64,000 bases of DNA from Thiorhodococcus minor (GTDB lineage Bacteria > Pseudomonadota > Gammaproteobacteria > Chromatiales > Chromatiaceae). A model generated the notes under the pieces. The model searched no databases and had not been told where the DNA came from. It saw only the letters and a program-made list of their open reading frames with translations. The position numbers were made by a program, and so were the translations under genes. Location of the stretch: NCBI RefSeq assembly GCF_010820565.1, contig NZ_JAAIJQ010000013.1, positions 1 through 64,000 of the forward strand, in the 5' to 3' direction. Numbering within the stretch: the first letter of the stretch is position 1; each line of letters begins with the position of its first letter. This document shows, piece by piece, positions 44,626 to 56,352 of this stretch.

Positions 44626-45513
44626 TCAGCTGCCGCGAACCTGCGCCATGACCTCGTCGGCGAAGTTCTCGGTCTTCTTCTCGATGCCCTCGCCTACTTC
44701 GACGCGCATAAAGCGCTTCACCTCGGCGCCGGCCTGCTTGAGCAGCTTCTCGACGCTCTGATCGGGGTCCTTGACGAAGGCCTGACCGAGCAAGGTCACC
44801 TCTTCCAGGTACTTGCGCACGCGCCCCTCGACGATCTTGTCCATGATGGCCTCGGGCTTGCCGCTCTCGAGCGCCTGCGCCTTGAAGATCTCGCGCTCCT
44901 TGGACAAGGTCTCCTCGGGCACCTGCTCGGCACTGACGCAGATCGGATTGCTCGCCGCGATGTGCATTGCCAGATCGCGCCCCAGGGTCTCGTCGCCGCC
45001 GACGAGATCGACAACCACACCGATCTTCAGGCCATGACGGTAGCTGCACAAGGTCCCGGCGGCCGCATCGAAGCGCACCAGGCGACGTACCTGGACGTTC
45101 TCGCCGATCTTCGCGACCAGCGCCGCCCGCGCCGACTCGACAGTCTGCGCGGAATCTCCCGCAAATGCCGCAGCCGAGAGCGCCTCGGCGTCTTGAGCAT
45201 CGCTGCTCAGGGCCGTCTCGGCCGCGCCTTCCGCAAAGGACTGGAAGTTGGCATCCTTGGCCACGAAGTCCGTCTCGGAATTGACCTCGACCATGACGCC
45301 GCGCTTGCCGTCGTCCGCGATCTTGATGACCACGACGCCCTCGGCGGCGGTCCGGCCCGACTTCTTCGCGGCCTTCGCCTGGCCTGACTTGCGCATCGCC
45401 TCGATCGCGGCCTCGATGTCGCCATTGGCATCGACGAGCGCCTTCTTGCACTCCATCATGCCCGCGCCGGTACGCTCGCGGAGATCCTTAACCATTGCGG
45501 CTGAAATCGCCAT
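44626..45513 (-). CDS. tsf: Elongation factor Ts
   Basis: 295 residues. The N-terminal UBA-like domain has [20 protein letters not shown] and the core has [16 protein letters not shown], the segment that opens EF-Tu. The C-terminal part has [20 protein letters not shown] and [18 protein letters not shown]. It recycles EF-Tu-GDP. The 149-base gap to rpsB contains a strong hairpin. Confidence 0.98.
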   Translation of the reverse strand: MAISAAMVKDLRERTGAGMMECKKALVDANGDIEAAIEAMRKSGQAKAAKKSGRTAAEGVVVIKIADDGKRGVMVEVNSETDFVAKDANFQSFAEGAAETALSSDAQDAEALSAAAFAGDSAQTVESARAALVAKIGENVQVRRLVRFDAAAGTLCSYRHGLKIGVVVDLVGGDETLGRDLAMHIAASNPICVSAEQVPEETLSKEREIFKAQALESGKPEAIMDKIVEGRVRKYLEEVTLLGQAFVKDPDQSVEKLLKQAGAEVKRFMRVEVGEGIEKKTENFADEVMAQVRGS

Positions 45514-45616
45514 CGCTATCTCACCTCTTCACCCGCTGTGGGTGGTCACGAACTCTAGATACGAAACCGCCGCTGATCGCGGCGGCTGAAGATAAAGACT
45601 GGGGTCGCGCGGGGCA

Positions 45617-45649
45617 CCGTTGCGCGCCGGCAGGCGCGGCGCGCAACGG
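45617..45649 (-). terminator. rpsB-tsf intercistronic hairpin
   Basis: A perfect 12-bp stem, CCGTTGCGCGCC and GGCGCGCAACGG, around a nine-base loop starts 13 bases after the rpsB stop. No T tract follows, so it is more likely a partial attenuator or RNA stabiliser than a full stop. E. coli has an attenuating terminator in the same gap, which lowers tsf relative to rpsB. Confidence 0.6.
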
Positions 45650-45662
45650 GCAATGCGCGTGC

Positions 45663-46421
45663 TTAGCTGGAGGCCGCTTCCACAACCTCTTCCGACTGGG
45701 CCTCTTCGCCGCCGTCACGACGCCCGACCATGGCCGCGGCCGTGTCGCGGCCATCGAGGATGGCGTCGGCAGCACCAGTGATGTAGAGACGCACGGCGCG
45801 AATCGCATCATCGTTGCCCGGGATGACGTAATCGACCTTGCTCGGATCGTTGTTGGTATCGACCACACCCACGACCGGGATGCCGAGCTTATTCGCCTCG
45901 GTGACGGCGATCTTCTCGTGACCGACATCGATGACGAACATGGCGTCCGGCAGTCCGTCCATGTTCTTGATACCACCCATGCTTTGCTCGAGCTTGTCGC
46001 GCTCGCGCGACAGACCAAGGGCTTCCTTCTTGTTGAAGCGCTCGATGGTCCCGCTCTCGAACATCGCCTCGAGCTCCTTCAGGCGCTTGACGGAATGGCG
46101 GATCGTCTTGAAGTTGGTGAGCATGCCGCCCAGCCAGCGGTGGTTGACATAAGGCATACCGCAGCGGATCGCCTCCTCCTTGATGGCGTCGCGGGCGGCC
46201 CGCTTGGTGCCGACGAAGAGGATCTTGCCGCCGTTCGCGGCGAGCGTTCCCAGATAGTTGACGGCCTCTTGATAGAGAGGCAGCGTCTTCTCGAGGTTGA
46301 CGATATGGATCTTGTTGCGGTGCCCGAAAATGAAGGCACCCATCTTGGGGTTCCAGTAGCGGGTCTGGTGGCCGAAGTGGACTCCAGCCTCCAGCATCTG
46401 TCGCATCGTAACTTCGCTCAA
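45663..46421 (-). CDS. rpsB: Small subunit ribosomal protein S2
   Basis: 252 residues from a TTG at 46421 (protein (M)[18 protein letters not shown]). This start is chosen because AAAGG lies 8 bases upstream and the N-terminal length then matches S2 proteins; an ATG five codons later is the alternative. [43 protein letters not shown] and [20 protein letters not shown] are family motifs. The C-terminus carries an acidic Glu/Ala extension. Confidence 0.96.
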   Translation of the reverse strand: MSEVTMRQMLEAGVHFGHQTRYWNPKMGAFIFGHRNKIHIVNLEKTLPLYQEAVNYLGTLAANGGKILFVGTKRAARDAIKEEAIRCGMPYVNHRWLGGMLTNFKTIRHSVKRLKELEAMFESGTIERFNKKEALGLSRERDKLEQSMGGIKNMDGLPDAMFVIDVGHEKIAVTEANKLGIPVVGVVDTNNDPSKVDYVIPGNDDAIRAVRLYITGAADAILDGRDTAAAMVGRRDGGEEAQSEEVVEAASS

Positions 46422-46919
46422 CGTATTTACCTTTCGATAGTCTCGGGTTAGGCCTCCACATGCCCCACACGACAACCCGCGCGAGCGGGCACCCAGCCGT
46501 ATGTGTCGACACGTGTGTGGACAAGGTGACGCGCCGCAGCGCCCATGCGGTCCCGGCAGCGACACCGAATCGACTCGATCGGTGGATCGAGCCGACAGCT
46601 GGAGCCAGCCGATCGGCGCCAGGGGCGCGAGGTCGGGCAGCCCGAGGACTCGGTGACGAGTGGAACCTATAGGAGCGGCCGGCATGCCGGCGGACGGCGC
46701 AAGTGCGATCGGCGTCTCCTGACAATCCGCCTAGGGACACAGGCCCACTTGGCGAAACCGGGAACGCCCACACATGCCTGATTTGGCAAGTGCGCAATCC
46801 GTTTGAGACGCTGTTTGCGGCCCGGCGCGGCGTTTTATACCATAGCGGGTCTTTCGCAAGCAATTGACTCGCATGGGTCGGGAATCGACACGACAGTCGT
46901 GGACGCCTCAACAAGCAAT
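46422..46919. other. Divergent rpsB/map region with long rpsB leader
   Basis: 498 bases between rpsB (minus) and map (plus). If the promoter at 46834-46863 is used, rpsB has a leader of about 400 bases. That is long for the gene and leaves room for the S2-dependent autoregulatory RNA known upstream of rpsB in gammaproteobacteria. I could not fold it by eye with confidence. Confidence 0.45.
46834..46863 (-). promoter_or_regulatory. Candidate rpsB operon promoter
   Basis: Minus-strand TTGCTT (46858-46863), an 18-base spacer and TATAAA (46834-46839), an unusually AT-rich -10 box for this GC-rich DNA. It points toward rpsB. Spacing and boxes fit sigma-70. No mapped start supports it. Confidence 0.5.
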
Positions 46920-47702
46920 ATGAGTGTGCAGATCAAAACCCCTGAGGCGATCGAGAAGATGCGCGTCGCCGGTCGGCTCGCAGCCGATGTTCTCGACATG
47001 CTCGAGCCTCACGTGCGGCCCGGCGTCACTACCGAAGAGCTGGACCAGATCTGCCACCGACATATCACCGAGGTGCAGGGCGCCATTCCAGCCCCCCTCG
47101 ATTACCGCGGATTTCCGAGATCCATTTGCACCTCGGTCAACCACCAGGTCTGCCACGGCATCCCCAGCAGCCGGCGCCTGAAAAAGGGCGACATCGTCAA
47201 TGTGGATATCACCGTCATCAAGGACGGCTATCACGGAGACACGAGCAAGATGTTCTTCGTCGGCGAGCCCTCCGTGCTGGCGCGCCGCCTGGTCACGGTC
47301 ACCCAGCAGGCGATGATGATGGGAATCGGCGCCGTGCGCCCGGGCGCCACGCTCGGGGATATCGGACACGCCGTACAGACCTTCGTCGAGTCGCATGGCT
47401 ACTCGGTCGTGCGCGAATATTGCGGGCACGGGATCGGCCGCGACTTCCACGAAGACCCTCAGATCCTGCACTACGGCAAGCCCGGAGAGGGACTCAGGCT
47501 GGAGCCTGGAATGTGCTTCACCGTGGAGCCCATGGTCAACGCCGGCAAGCGCTTCATCAAGGTGCTGCCGGACGGCTGGACGGTCGTCACCAAAGACCGC
47601 ACCCTGTCCGCCCAGTGGGAGCACACGATCCTGGTCACGCCCGAGGGCTATGAGATCTTGACCCTGCGCACCGAGGAGCGGGGCGAGCCCGCGCCCGCCT
47701 GA
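46920..47702 (+). CDS. map: Methionine aminopeptidase, type I
   Basis: 260 residues from the ATG giving MSVQIKTPEAIEKMR; a longer frame from 46803 has no family support. The metal ligands are all present: Asp and Asp in VNVDITVIKDGYHGDTS, His in YCGHGIGRDFHEDP, and Glu in FTVEPMVNAG and SAQWEHTILV. It removes initiator methionine from nascent proteins. Its position divergent to rpsB and before glnD is the usual gammaproteobacterial arrangement. Confidence 0.97.
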   Translation: MSVQIKTPEAIEKMRVAGRLAADVLDMLEPHVRPGVTTEELDQICHRHITEVQGAIPAPLDYRGFPRSICTSVNHQVCHGIPSSRRLKKGDIVNVDITVIKDGYHGDTSKMFFVGEPSVLARRLVTVTQQAMMMGIGAVRPGATLGDIGHAVQTFVESHGYSVVREYCGHGIGRDFHEDPQILHYGKPGEGLRLEPGMCFTVEPMVNAGKRFIKVLPDGWTVVTKDRTLSAQWEHTILVTPEGYEILTLRTEERGEPAPA

Positions 47703-47721
47703 GCACCGAGCGGCTCAGCAC

Positions 47722-50379
47722 GTGGACGTCGCGCAAGATCAGCCCTCGGGAGCTACCCCGCCGCCGCCCCAGGCCGCCGCGTCGCTCATTCCGGCCTTCA
47801 AGGACAGGCTGCGCAAGGGCAAGGAGCTGCTCTACAGTCAATTCGACCAGGGCACGCCGATCACCAATCTGGTGCGGCAGCGCAGCCAGCTCATCGACGA
47901 GGTCCTGAGAGATGCCTGGGCCGCGCATTTCGGCACCTCGGATCAGGCCGGCCTCGTCGCCGTCGGCGGCTACGGACGTCAGGAGCTGCAGCCGGCCTCC
48001 GACATCGACATTCTCATCCTCATCGAGCCAAAGGCCGAGGGCGAGCTGATCGAGCCGCTCGAGCGCCTCATCATCTTCCTCTGGGACATCGGCCTCGAAG
48101 TCGGCCATAGCGTTCGCAGCGTGAGCGACTGCGTGCGCGAGGCATCCGACGACGTGACCGTGATGACCAACCTCATGGAGGCTCGCCTGCTGTGCGGAGA
48201 CGCCGGCCTCCTCGAGCGGATGCGCGAGGCGACGGGCCCGGATCGCATCTGGGACAGCGAGGCCTTCTTCGCGGCCAAGACCCGCGAGCAGCGCGCGCGC
48301 TGGCAGAAGTACGGCGATACGGCCTACAACCTCGAGCCCAACATCAAGGAGAACCCTGGCGGCCTGCGGGACATCCAGATGATCGGCTGGGTCGCCAAGC
48401 GCCACTTCGCCGCCGAGACCCTGCACGAGCTCGTCGATCAGGGCTTCCTGACCGAGGCCGAGCATGAAACCTTGGTAGACGGCGAGACGCTGCTTTGGCG
48501 CATCCGCTTCGCCCTGCATCGCCTCGCCGGACGTCGCGAGGACCGCCTGCTGTTCGACTATCAGCGCAGCTTGGCGAAGGCATTCGGCTTCGCCGACGGC
48601 GAGAACAATCTCGCCGTCGAGCAGTTCATGCAGCAGTACTACCGCACGGTCCAGGAGCTCAACCGTCTCAACGAGATGCTCCTGCAGCTGTTTCGCGAAG
48701 CCATTCTGCTCCACGATGAGATCGGCCCGCCCATCCCCATCAACAAGCGCTTCCAGTCCCGCAGCGGCTACCTCGAGGTCACCTCGCCCAACGTCTTTCG
48801 CCGCTATCCCATCGCGCTGCTGGAGGTCTTCCATATCCTCCAGACCCACCAGGAGATCGAGGGCGTCCGCGCCAGCACCATCCGCATGATCCGGGAGAAC
48901 CGTCATCGCATCGACGACGGCTTCCGCGCGGATCTGAGGGCACGCAGCCTCTTCATGGAGATCCTGCGCGAGCCGATCGGCATCACCCACGCCTTCCGCC
49001 GCATGAACCGCTATGGCGTGCTCGCGGCCTACATCCCCGCCTTCGCCAACATCGTCGGGCGGATGCAATACGACCTGCTGCACGTCTACACGGTGGACGA
49101 GCACACCCTGATGCTGGTGCGCAACCTGCGCCGCTTCACCATCCCCAAGCACGACGAGGAGTTTCCACTCTGCAGCGCGGTCGGCCGGCGCATCCCCAAG
49201 CTGGAGCTGCTCTACCTCGCGGGACTCTTCCACGACATCGCCAAGGGACGCGGCGGCGACCATTCCACTCTCGGCATGCGGGACGCCTGGGAGTTCTGCC
49301 GGCTGCACGGGCTGAGCGAGTTCGACAGCCGCCTGGTCGCCTGGCTGGTCGAGCAGCATCTCGTCATGTCGATGACGGCCCAGCGCAAGGACATCAGCGA
49401 CCCGGAGGTCGTCCAAGCCTTCGCCGAGCGCATCGGCGACCCGACCCGGCTCGACTATCTCTATTTGCTGACTGTGGCGGACGCGCGCGCGACCAACCCC
49501 GAGCGCTGGAACAGCTGGCTGGACGCGCTGCTGCGGGAGCTCTACTACAGCACTCGGCGCACGCTCCTGCGCGGGCTGGACAATCCCCAGGCCCAAGACG
49601 AGCTCATCACCCAGAAGCAGACGGAGAGCACGCGCCTGGTCGCGCGCTATGGTGTCGACCCCGAGGCCTGCAAGCGGCTCTGGCGCAAGTTCAGCCTGGA
49701 TTTCTTCCTCCACAATTCGCCGGACGAGATCGCCTGGCAGACCCGCCAAATCTTGGAGGCACACCCAAGCCAGTGCCCCTTGGTCGTGATTCGCCCGCAG
49801 ACCGCACGCGGCGGCACAGAGGTCTTCATCTACTCACGCGATCGCGCCAACCTTTTCGCCAGCACCACAGCGACGCTGGACCAGATGGGCCTGGACATCA
49901 TGGATGCGCGCGTCATGACGACGGACGACGCCATGGCGGTCAACAGCTACCAGGTGCTCGGGCCTGACGGCTCGCCCATCGACGACCCACTGCAGATGCA
50001 GGAGATTCGCGCGACCCTGGAGGACAACATCGCCGAGCCGACACCCACCGCCATCAAGGTCGCGCGCTCGGTGCCACGCCGCCACCGCTATTTCCCCATC
50101 GAGACCCGCGTCAGCTTCTCGGCCGACCAACCGAACCAGCGCACCATCATGCGGTTGACGACACTCGACCGCCCAGGGCTGCTCGCCGAGGTCGGGGCCG
50201 TGTTCCAAGATTGCGGCATCCGGCTCCAAAACGCGAAGATCGCCACCGTTGGGGCGGAGGTCGATGACGTCTTTTTCATCACGACCGAGGATTCGGCGCC
50301 CATCACCTGCGAGAAGGCCCTGGCGTGCCTGAGGGTAAAGATCCATGAGCGACTCGAGCAGCAGACGACTCAGGGCTGA
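47722..50379 (+). CDS. glnD: Bifunctional PII uridylyltransferase/uridylyl-removing enzyme
   Basis: 885 residues from a GTG 19 bases after map. The nucleotidyltransferase core has VAVGGYGRQELQPASDIDIL with the metal-binding Asp pair. An HD hydrolase domain in the middle has AGLFHDIAKGRGGDHS and AWLVEQHLVMS. Two ACT domains lie at the C-terminus (VFIYSRDRANLFA; RLTTLDRPGLLAEVG) and bind glutamine. It modifies PII in response to nitrogen status. The hypothetical gene at 50345 overlaps its end by 35 bases. Confidence 0.97.
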   Translation: MDVAQDQPSGATPPPPQAAASLIPAFKDRLRKGKELLYSQFDQGTPITNLVRQRSQLIDEVLRDAWAAHFGTSDQAGLVAVGGYGRQELQPASDIDILILIEPKAEGELIEPLERLIIFLWDIGLEVGHSVRSVSDCVREASDDVTVMTNLMEARLLCGDAGLLERMREATGPDRIWDSEAFFAAKTREQRARWQKYGDTAYNLEPNIKENPGGLRDIQMIGWVAKRHFAAETLHELVDQGFLTEAEHETLVDGETLLWRIRFALHRLAGRREDRLLFDYQRSLAKAFGFADGENNLAVEQFMQQYYRTVQELNRLNEMLLQLFREAILLHDEIGPPIPINKRFQSRSGYLEVTSPNVFRRYPIALLEVFHILQTHQEIEGVRASTIRMIRENRHRIDDGFRADLRARSLFMEILREPIGITHAFRRMNRYGVLAAYIPAFANIVGRMQYDLLHVYTVDEHTLMLVRNLRRFTIPKHDEEFPLCSAVGRRIPKLELLYLAGLFHDIAKGRGGDHSTLGMRDAWEFCRLHGLSEFDSRLVAWLVEQHLVMSMTAQRKDISDPEVVQAFAERIGDPTRLDYLYLLTVADARATNPERWNSWLDALLRELYYSTRRTLLRGLDNPQAQDELITQKQTESTRLVARYGVDPEACKRLWRKFSLDFFLHNSPDEIAWQTRQILEAHPSQCPLVVIRPQTARGGTEVFIYSRDRANLFASTTATLDQMGLDIMDARVMTTDDAMAVNSYQVLGPDGSPIDDPLQMQEIRATLEDNIAEPTPTAIKVARSVPRRHRYFPIETRVSFSADQPNQRTIMRLTTLDRPGLLAEVGAVFQDCGIRLQNAKIATVGAEVDDVFFITTEDSAPITCEKALACLRVKIHERLEQQTTQG

Positions 50380-50899
50380 GCGATTCTGCCCTGCAGCCGA
50401 AGCAGCGCGCCCGCCTCGGCGAGGACCGGCGGCCTGGCCATTGGCGCTCGCACTGGCGCTTGGCCAGGTGTCGGCGAGCCTTGCGGATGCCGGCCAAGCA
50501 TGGCCGTCGGACACTCCAAGCACCGACCCGCAAGGGATGTGGCGGGACATGGCCGAGACGCCCCCGGCCTCGCCCTGGCTCGAGGAAGTGCGGGCACAGC
50601 GTCGCGCCTGGGAAGCGAGGCGCAAGGCTGCCCGCGACGAGTTTGAAGCGCGGCGGCGCACCAACAATCCGCGCGCATCGGCACGCCAAGAGGCCTGGCA
50701 AGAGGATTTGCGCCAGCGTCGCGCCCAGCGTCAAGAGCGCATCGATCAGGAGCGGGAGCTGTTTCGCAGCCTCGGCCCCACACCGCCAGCAGCGCCCGCG
50801 CCGGGCGAGCAGGGTGGCGAGGGCAGCTACCCTGCCCCAGGAGACCCGATGCTCAAGCCGCCGGGCTGGGACAATCTCTGGTACTTCCGCAGCTTCTAG
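50345..50899 (+). CDS. Unrecognised exported basic protein
   Basis: 184 residues. An N-terminal Arg/Ser-rich stretch precedes a hydrophobic signal-like segment (AWPLALALALGQVSASLADA), so it is probably exported. The mature part is rich in Arg, Glu and Ala, with a likely helix around EEVRAQRRAWEARRKAARDE and QERIDQERELFRSLGP. A Pro/Gly-rich end closes with WDNLWYFRSF. It overlaps glnD by 35 bases, which favours co-transcription. No family recognised; small proteins of this shape occur after glnD or near dap genes in related bacteria, but I cannot name one. Confidence 0.6.
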   Translation: MSDSSSRRLRAERFCPAAEAARPPRRGPAAWPLALALALGQVSASLADAGQAWPSDTPSTDPQGMWRDMAETPPASPWLEEVRAQRRAWEARRKAARDEFEARRRTNNPRASARQEAWQEDLRQRRAQRQERIDQERELFRSLGPTPPAAPAPGEQGGEGSYPAPGDPMLKPPGWDNLWYFRSF

Positions 50900-50985
50900 C
50901 AACCTGGCATCCGGCGACCTCGCTCGCGGCCGCCGCTGAAGCAACACGGATGTGACGCGCGCGCCGAAGGGCACCGAGACTCGGG

Positions 50986-51360
50986 CTAGACGGCCTCGAT
51001 CAGCTCCAGGCCATTGCCGTCCGGATCACGGCAGAAGACCGCCCGGCGACCGGAGCGGCTGCGGGTGAAGGGAAGCCCCGCGGTTTCGAGACGCCCAATG
51101 AGATCGTCGATCGAGCTGACGACCATCGCGAGATGACGGTCCCGCCCCCCATGGAGCGGGCGGCCGTCGACAGGGTCCGGATTCGGCAGCTCCAGCAGAT
51201 GGATCTGTCGGTCGCCCACCGACAGCCAGGCGCCTGGAAACGACAGCTCGGGCCTGTCGTCACGGACCTGCAGCCCGAGGATGCCGACGTAAAACCGCAG
51301 CGCCTCGGCTGTATCGGCAACGATCAAGCTGACGTGATGGATGTCCTGAACGAGCGCCAT
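50986..51360 (-). CDS. VOC-family (glyoxalase/bleomycin resistance-like) protein
   Basis: 124 residues from the ATG at 51360, with GGAGG 8 bases upstream; the frame is open further but without support. Two beta-alpha-beta-beta-beta units: IHHVSLIVADTAEALRFYVG with the first His, QIHLLELPN, then RHLAMVVSSIDDLIGRL with the second His, and CRDPDGNGLELIEAV with the final Glu. This is the metal-site pattern of the superfamily. Substrate unknown; closer to glyoxalase-like dioxygenase-fold proteins than to GloA proper. Confidence 0.88.
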   Translation of the reverse strand: MALVQDIHHVSLIVADTAEALRFYVGILGLQVRDDRPELSFPGAWLSVGDRQIHLLELPNPDPVDGRPLHGGRDRHLAMVVSSIDDLIGRLETAGLPFTRSRSGRRAVFCRDPDGNGLELIEAV

Positions 51361-51486
51361 CGAGTCCTCCCGGCGAGCCCTCGGGTCGACGTGGAGCGGG
51401 CCTGCCCCTTGCCCTATACTAGACGACTTTGCTCGGAAGGCGCACACCGAGCGAGCAACACTCTTCTCTGACAGGCCTGCCACGCA

Positions 51487-52698
51487 ATGAATCCAGATCT
51501 GGGCCTCCTACAGCCCTACCCGTTCGAAAAGCTCCAAGCACTCAAGCGCAACATCGATCCGCCGAGCCATCTCGATCATCTCGCCCTCTACATCGGCGAG
51601 CCCAAGCACCCAACGCCCAGCATGATCTCGGATGCCGTGATCACGCACCTGCACCAGCTGGCGGTCTATCCGACGACGCGAGGCCTACAGGAGCTGCGCG
51701 AGACCATCGCCGCCTGGCTCAGCCGTCGCTTTCACCTCGCCGCCGAGGGGGCCGGCCTGCCCGGCATCGACCCAGAGTGCCAGATCCTGCCGGTGAACGG
51801 CACCCGGGAGGCACTCTTCTCCTTCGCTCAAGCCGTCGTCGACCGCAGTCGACGCCCGCTCGTCCTGATGCCGAACCCCTGCTATCAGATCTACGAAGGG
51901 GCCGCCCTCCTCGCAGGCGCCGAGCCTAGATACCTCGGCTGCTACAAGGAGAACGCATTCATCCCGGACTTCGAGGCCGTGGACGCCGCAACCTGGGACC
52001 GCTGCCAGCTGCTCTATGTCTGCTCGCCCGGCAACCCGACGGGGGCCGTCTTCAGCGAAGAGACCTTCGCCCGGCTCATCGAGCTGGCGCACCGACACGA
52101 CTTCGTCATCGCCTCGGACGAATGCTACTCGGAGATCTATCCCGACGAGTTGCAGCCGCCGGTTGGACTGCTCCAGGCAGCGCGCGCGGCCGGCAATGAG
52201 GATTTCAGCCGCTGCATGGTCTTCCACAGCCTCTCCAAGCGCTCCAACGCGCCCGGCTTGCGCTCGGGATTCGTCGCCGGCGACGCGCGCCTGATCGAGG
52301 GCTTCTTGACCTACCGGACCTATCACGGCTGCGCCATGTCACTCGCCGTGCAGCGCGGCAGCATGGCCGCCTGGCAGGACGAAGCCCATGTGCGCAAGAA
52401 CCGTCAGCTCTACCGCGAGAAACAGGCGGCCGTGGAAGCCATCCTCGGCGATGTCATGGACCTCGGCCCGCGCGGCGCCGGCTTCTATCTCTGGCCGGAA
52501 ACGCCGATCCCCGACGCGGAATTCGCGCAGCGCCTCTTCGCCGAGGAGAATCTGACCGTGCTGCCCGGGAGCTTCCTCGCACGCGAGATCGACGGTATCG
52601 GCCCAGGCGCGCAACGGGTCCGTATCGCGCTCGTTCCACCACTGGACGAATGCGTCGATGCCGCCCAGCGGATTCGCCGCGTCATCGAGCGGCTGTAG
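51487..52698 (+). CDS. dapC: N-succinyl-diaminopimelate aminotransferase
   Basis: 403 residues of the class I/II PLP aminotransferase fold. LYIGEPKHPTPSMISDAV, PVNGTREALFSFAQAV, MPNPCYQIYEGAALLAGAEP, VCSPGNPTGAVFSEETF, VIASDECYSEIYPDE and FHSLSKRSNAPGLRSGF with the PLP-binding Lys are present. It transfers the amino group in lysine/diaminopimelate synthesis. The DapC assignment over other aminotransferases rests on the following dapD and dapE. Confidence 0.93.
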   Translation: MNPDLGLLQPYPFEKLQALKRNIDPPSHLDHLALYIGEPKHPTPSMISDAVITHLHQLAVYPTTRGLQELRETIAAWLSRRFHLAAEGAGLPGIDPECQILPVNGTREALFSFAQAVVDRSRRPLVLMPNPCYQIYEGAALLAGAEPRYLGCYKENAFIPDFEAVDAATWDRCQLLYVCSPGNPTGAVFSEETFARLIELAHRHDFVIASDECYSEIYPDELQPPVGLLQAARAAGNEDFSRCMVFHSLSKRSNAPGLRSGFVAGDARLIEGFLTYRTYHGCAMSLAVQRGSMAAWQDEAHVRKNRQLYREKQAAVEAILGDVMDLGPRGAGFYLWPETPIPDAEFAQRLFAEENLTVLPGSFLAREIDGIGPGAQRVRIALVPPLDECVDAAQRIRRVIERL

Positions 52699-52833
52699 CC
52701 ATGCCGCAGCCCGCCCCAAGACCTCCAGCCCGCAGGCGCCCCGAAGCCGCCCACGGGCGCTGAGCCCGGCCGCTTCCGGGGCGCCCGCCAGACCGATTCG
52801 CCAGCACGCAACACATCACAGGTAGACCAAGCC

Positions 52834-55201
<2,368 letters not shown>

Positions 55202-55214
55202 AGCGGCCGCCCGC

Positions 55215-55484
55215 TTAGGCCTGATTCTGAGCCGTATCCGGCAGCACGATGTTCAGCTCCAGAACCTCATGCGAGTCTTCCTGCTCGTAGTTGACGGACA
55301 CGGCGCTCAGATCGACGTCCACATACTTGCGGATGACGGCGAGGATCTCCTGCTGGAGCTGCGGCAGATAGGAGGGCTGATCGCGGGCCGCACGGTCGTG
55401 CGCGACAAGGATCTGAAGACGCTCCTTGGCCAAGTTGGCGGAGCCCTTCGAGCGCGAGGAGATAAAATAATCGAGCAGACCCAT
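55215..55484 (-). CDS. minE: Cell division topological specificity factor MinE
   Basis: 89 residues. An amphipathic N-terminus (MGLLDYFISSRSKGSANLAKER in part) is followed by the MinD-contact segment RLQILVAHDRA and the topological domain with LPQLQQEILAVIRKYV. It stimulates MinD ATPase and confines MinC to the poles. It starts 6 bases after the minD stop. Confidence 0.96.
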   Translation of the reverse strand: MGLLDYFISSRSKGSANLAKERLQILVAHDRAARDQPSYLPQLQQEILAVIRKYVDVDLSAVSVNYEQEDSHEVLELNIVLPDTAQNQA

Positions 55485-55490
55485 TGATCG

Positions 55491-56306
55491 TCACCCCTTG
55501 AACAAGCGGCTCAGAAAGCCTTTCTTTTCAGGGTTGAGGAAACGGTGCGGCACATCCTCACCCAGATAGCGCGACACCATGTCATTGTAGGCCTGCCCAG
55601 CGTCGCTCTCGCGATCGAGGATAACGGGCACACCAGCGTTGGAGGCATTGAGAACCGCCTTCGACTCGGGCACCACGCCCAAGAGCTTCAGCGAGAGGAT
55701 CTCCTGCACGTCGTCGACGCTCAACATCTCGCCATTGGCCACGCGCTCCGGATCGTAGCGCGTCAGGAGCAGGTATTCGCTGATCGGCTCCTCGCCATTC
55801 TCGGCGCGACGCGAGCGACTGGAAAGGATCCCGAGCATGCGATCCGAGTCCCGCACCGAAGAGACCTCCGGGTTCGTCACCACGACGGCGTCGTCGGCAA
55901 AGTACATGGCCATGTTCGCGCCATGCTCGATGCCTGCCGGCGAATCGCAAACGATGAAGTCATAGCCTTCCGAGAGCTCGGTCAGAACCCGGTCGACACC
56001 CTCTTTGGTCAGGGCGTCCTTGTCTCGCGTCTGCGAGGCAGGCAGCACGTAGAGATGATCGCAACGCTTGTCGCGGATCAGCGCCTGATTGAGATTGGCC
56101 TCGCCATTGATGACATTGATGAAATCATAGACGACGCGCCGCTCGCAGCCCATGATGAGATCCAGATTGCGCAAACCCACGTCGAAGTCGATGACCACCG
56201 TGCGCTTGCCTTGCTGAGCCAGCCCCATCGCGAGGGCCGCGGACGTCGTCGTCTTGCCGACGCCACCCTTGCCCGAGGTAATCACGATAATTCTCGCCAA
56301 AGTCAC
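55491..56306 (-). CDS. minD: Septum site-determining ATPase MinD
   Basis: 271 residues. Deviant Walker A in TSGKGGVGKTTTSAALA, VVIDFDVGLRNLDLIMG, IVCDSPAGIEHGA and VVTNPEVSSVRDSDRM follow in order. The C-terminal amphipathic helix KKGFLSRLFKG anchors it to the membrane. It lies between minC and minE in the usual order. Confidence 0.98.
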   Translation of the reverse strand: MTLARIIVITSGKGGVGKTTTSAALAMGLAQQGKRTVVIDFDVGLRNLDLIMGCERRVVYDFINVINGEANLNQALIRDKRCDHLYVLPASQTRDKDALTKEGVDRVLTELSEGYDFIVCDSPAGIEHGANMAMYFADDAVVVTNPEVSSVRDSDRMLGILSSRSRRAENGEEPISEYLLLTRYDPERVANGEMLSVDDVQEILSLKLLGVVPESKAVLNASNAGVPVILDRESDAGQAYNDMVSRYLGEDVPHRFLNPEKKGFLSRLFKG

Positions 56307-56352
56307 ACCCTCCTTAAAAGGGATCTATTCCGTTTCCCGGCTCTGCAGACCG

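Noticed and set aside
47635-49764. Minus-strand frame of 709 codons opposite glnD
   Set aside because: Shadow of glnD; the sense frame has all GlnD motifs.
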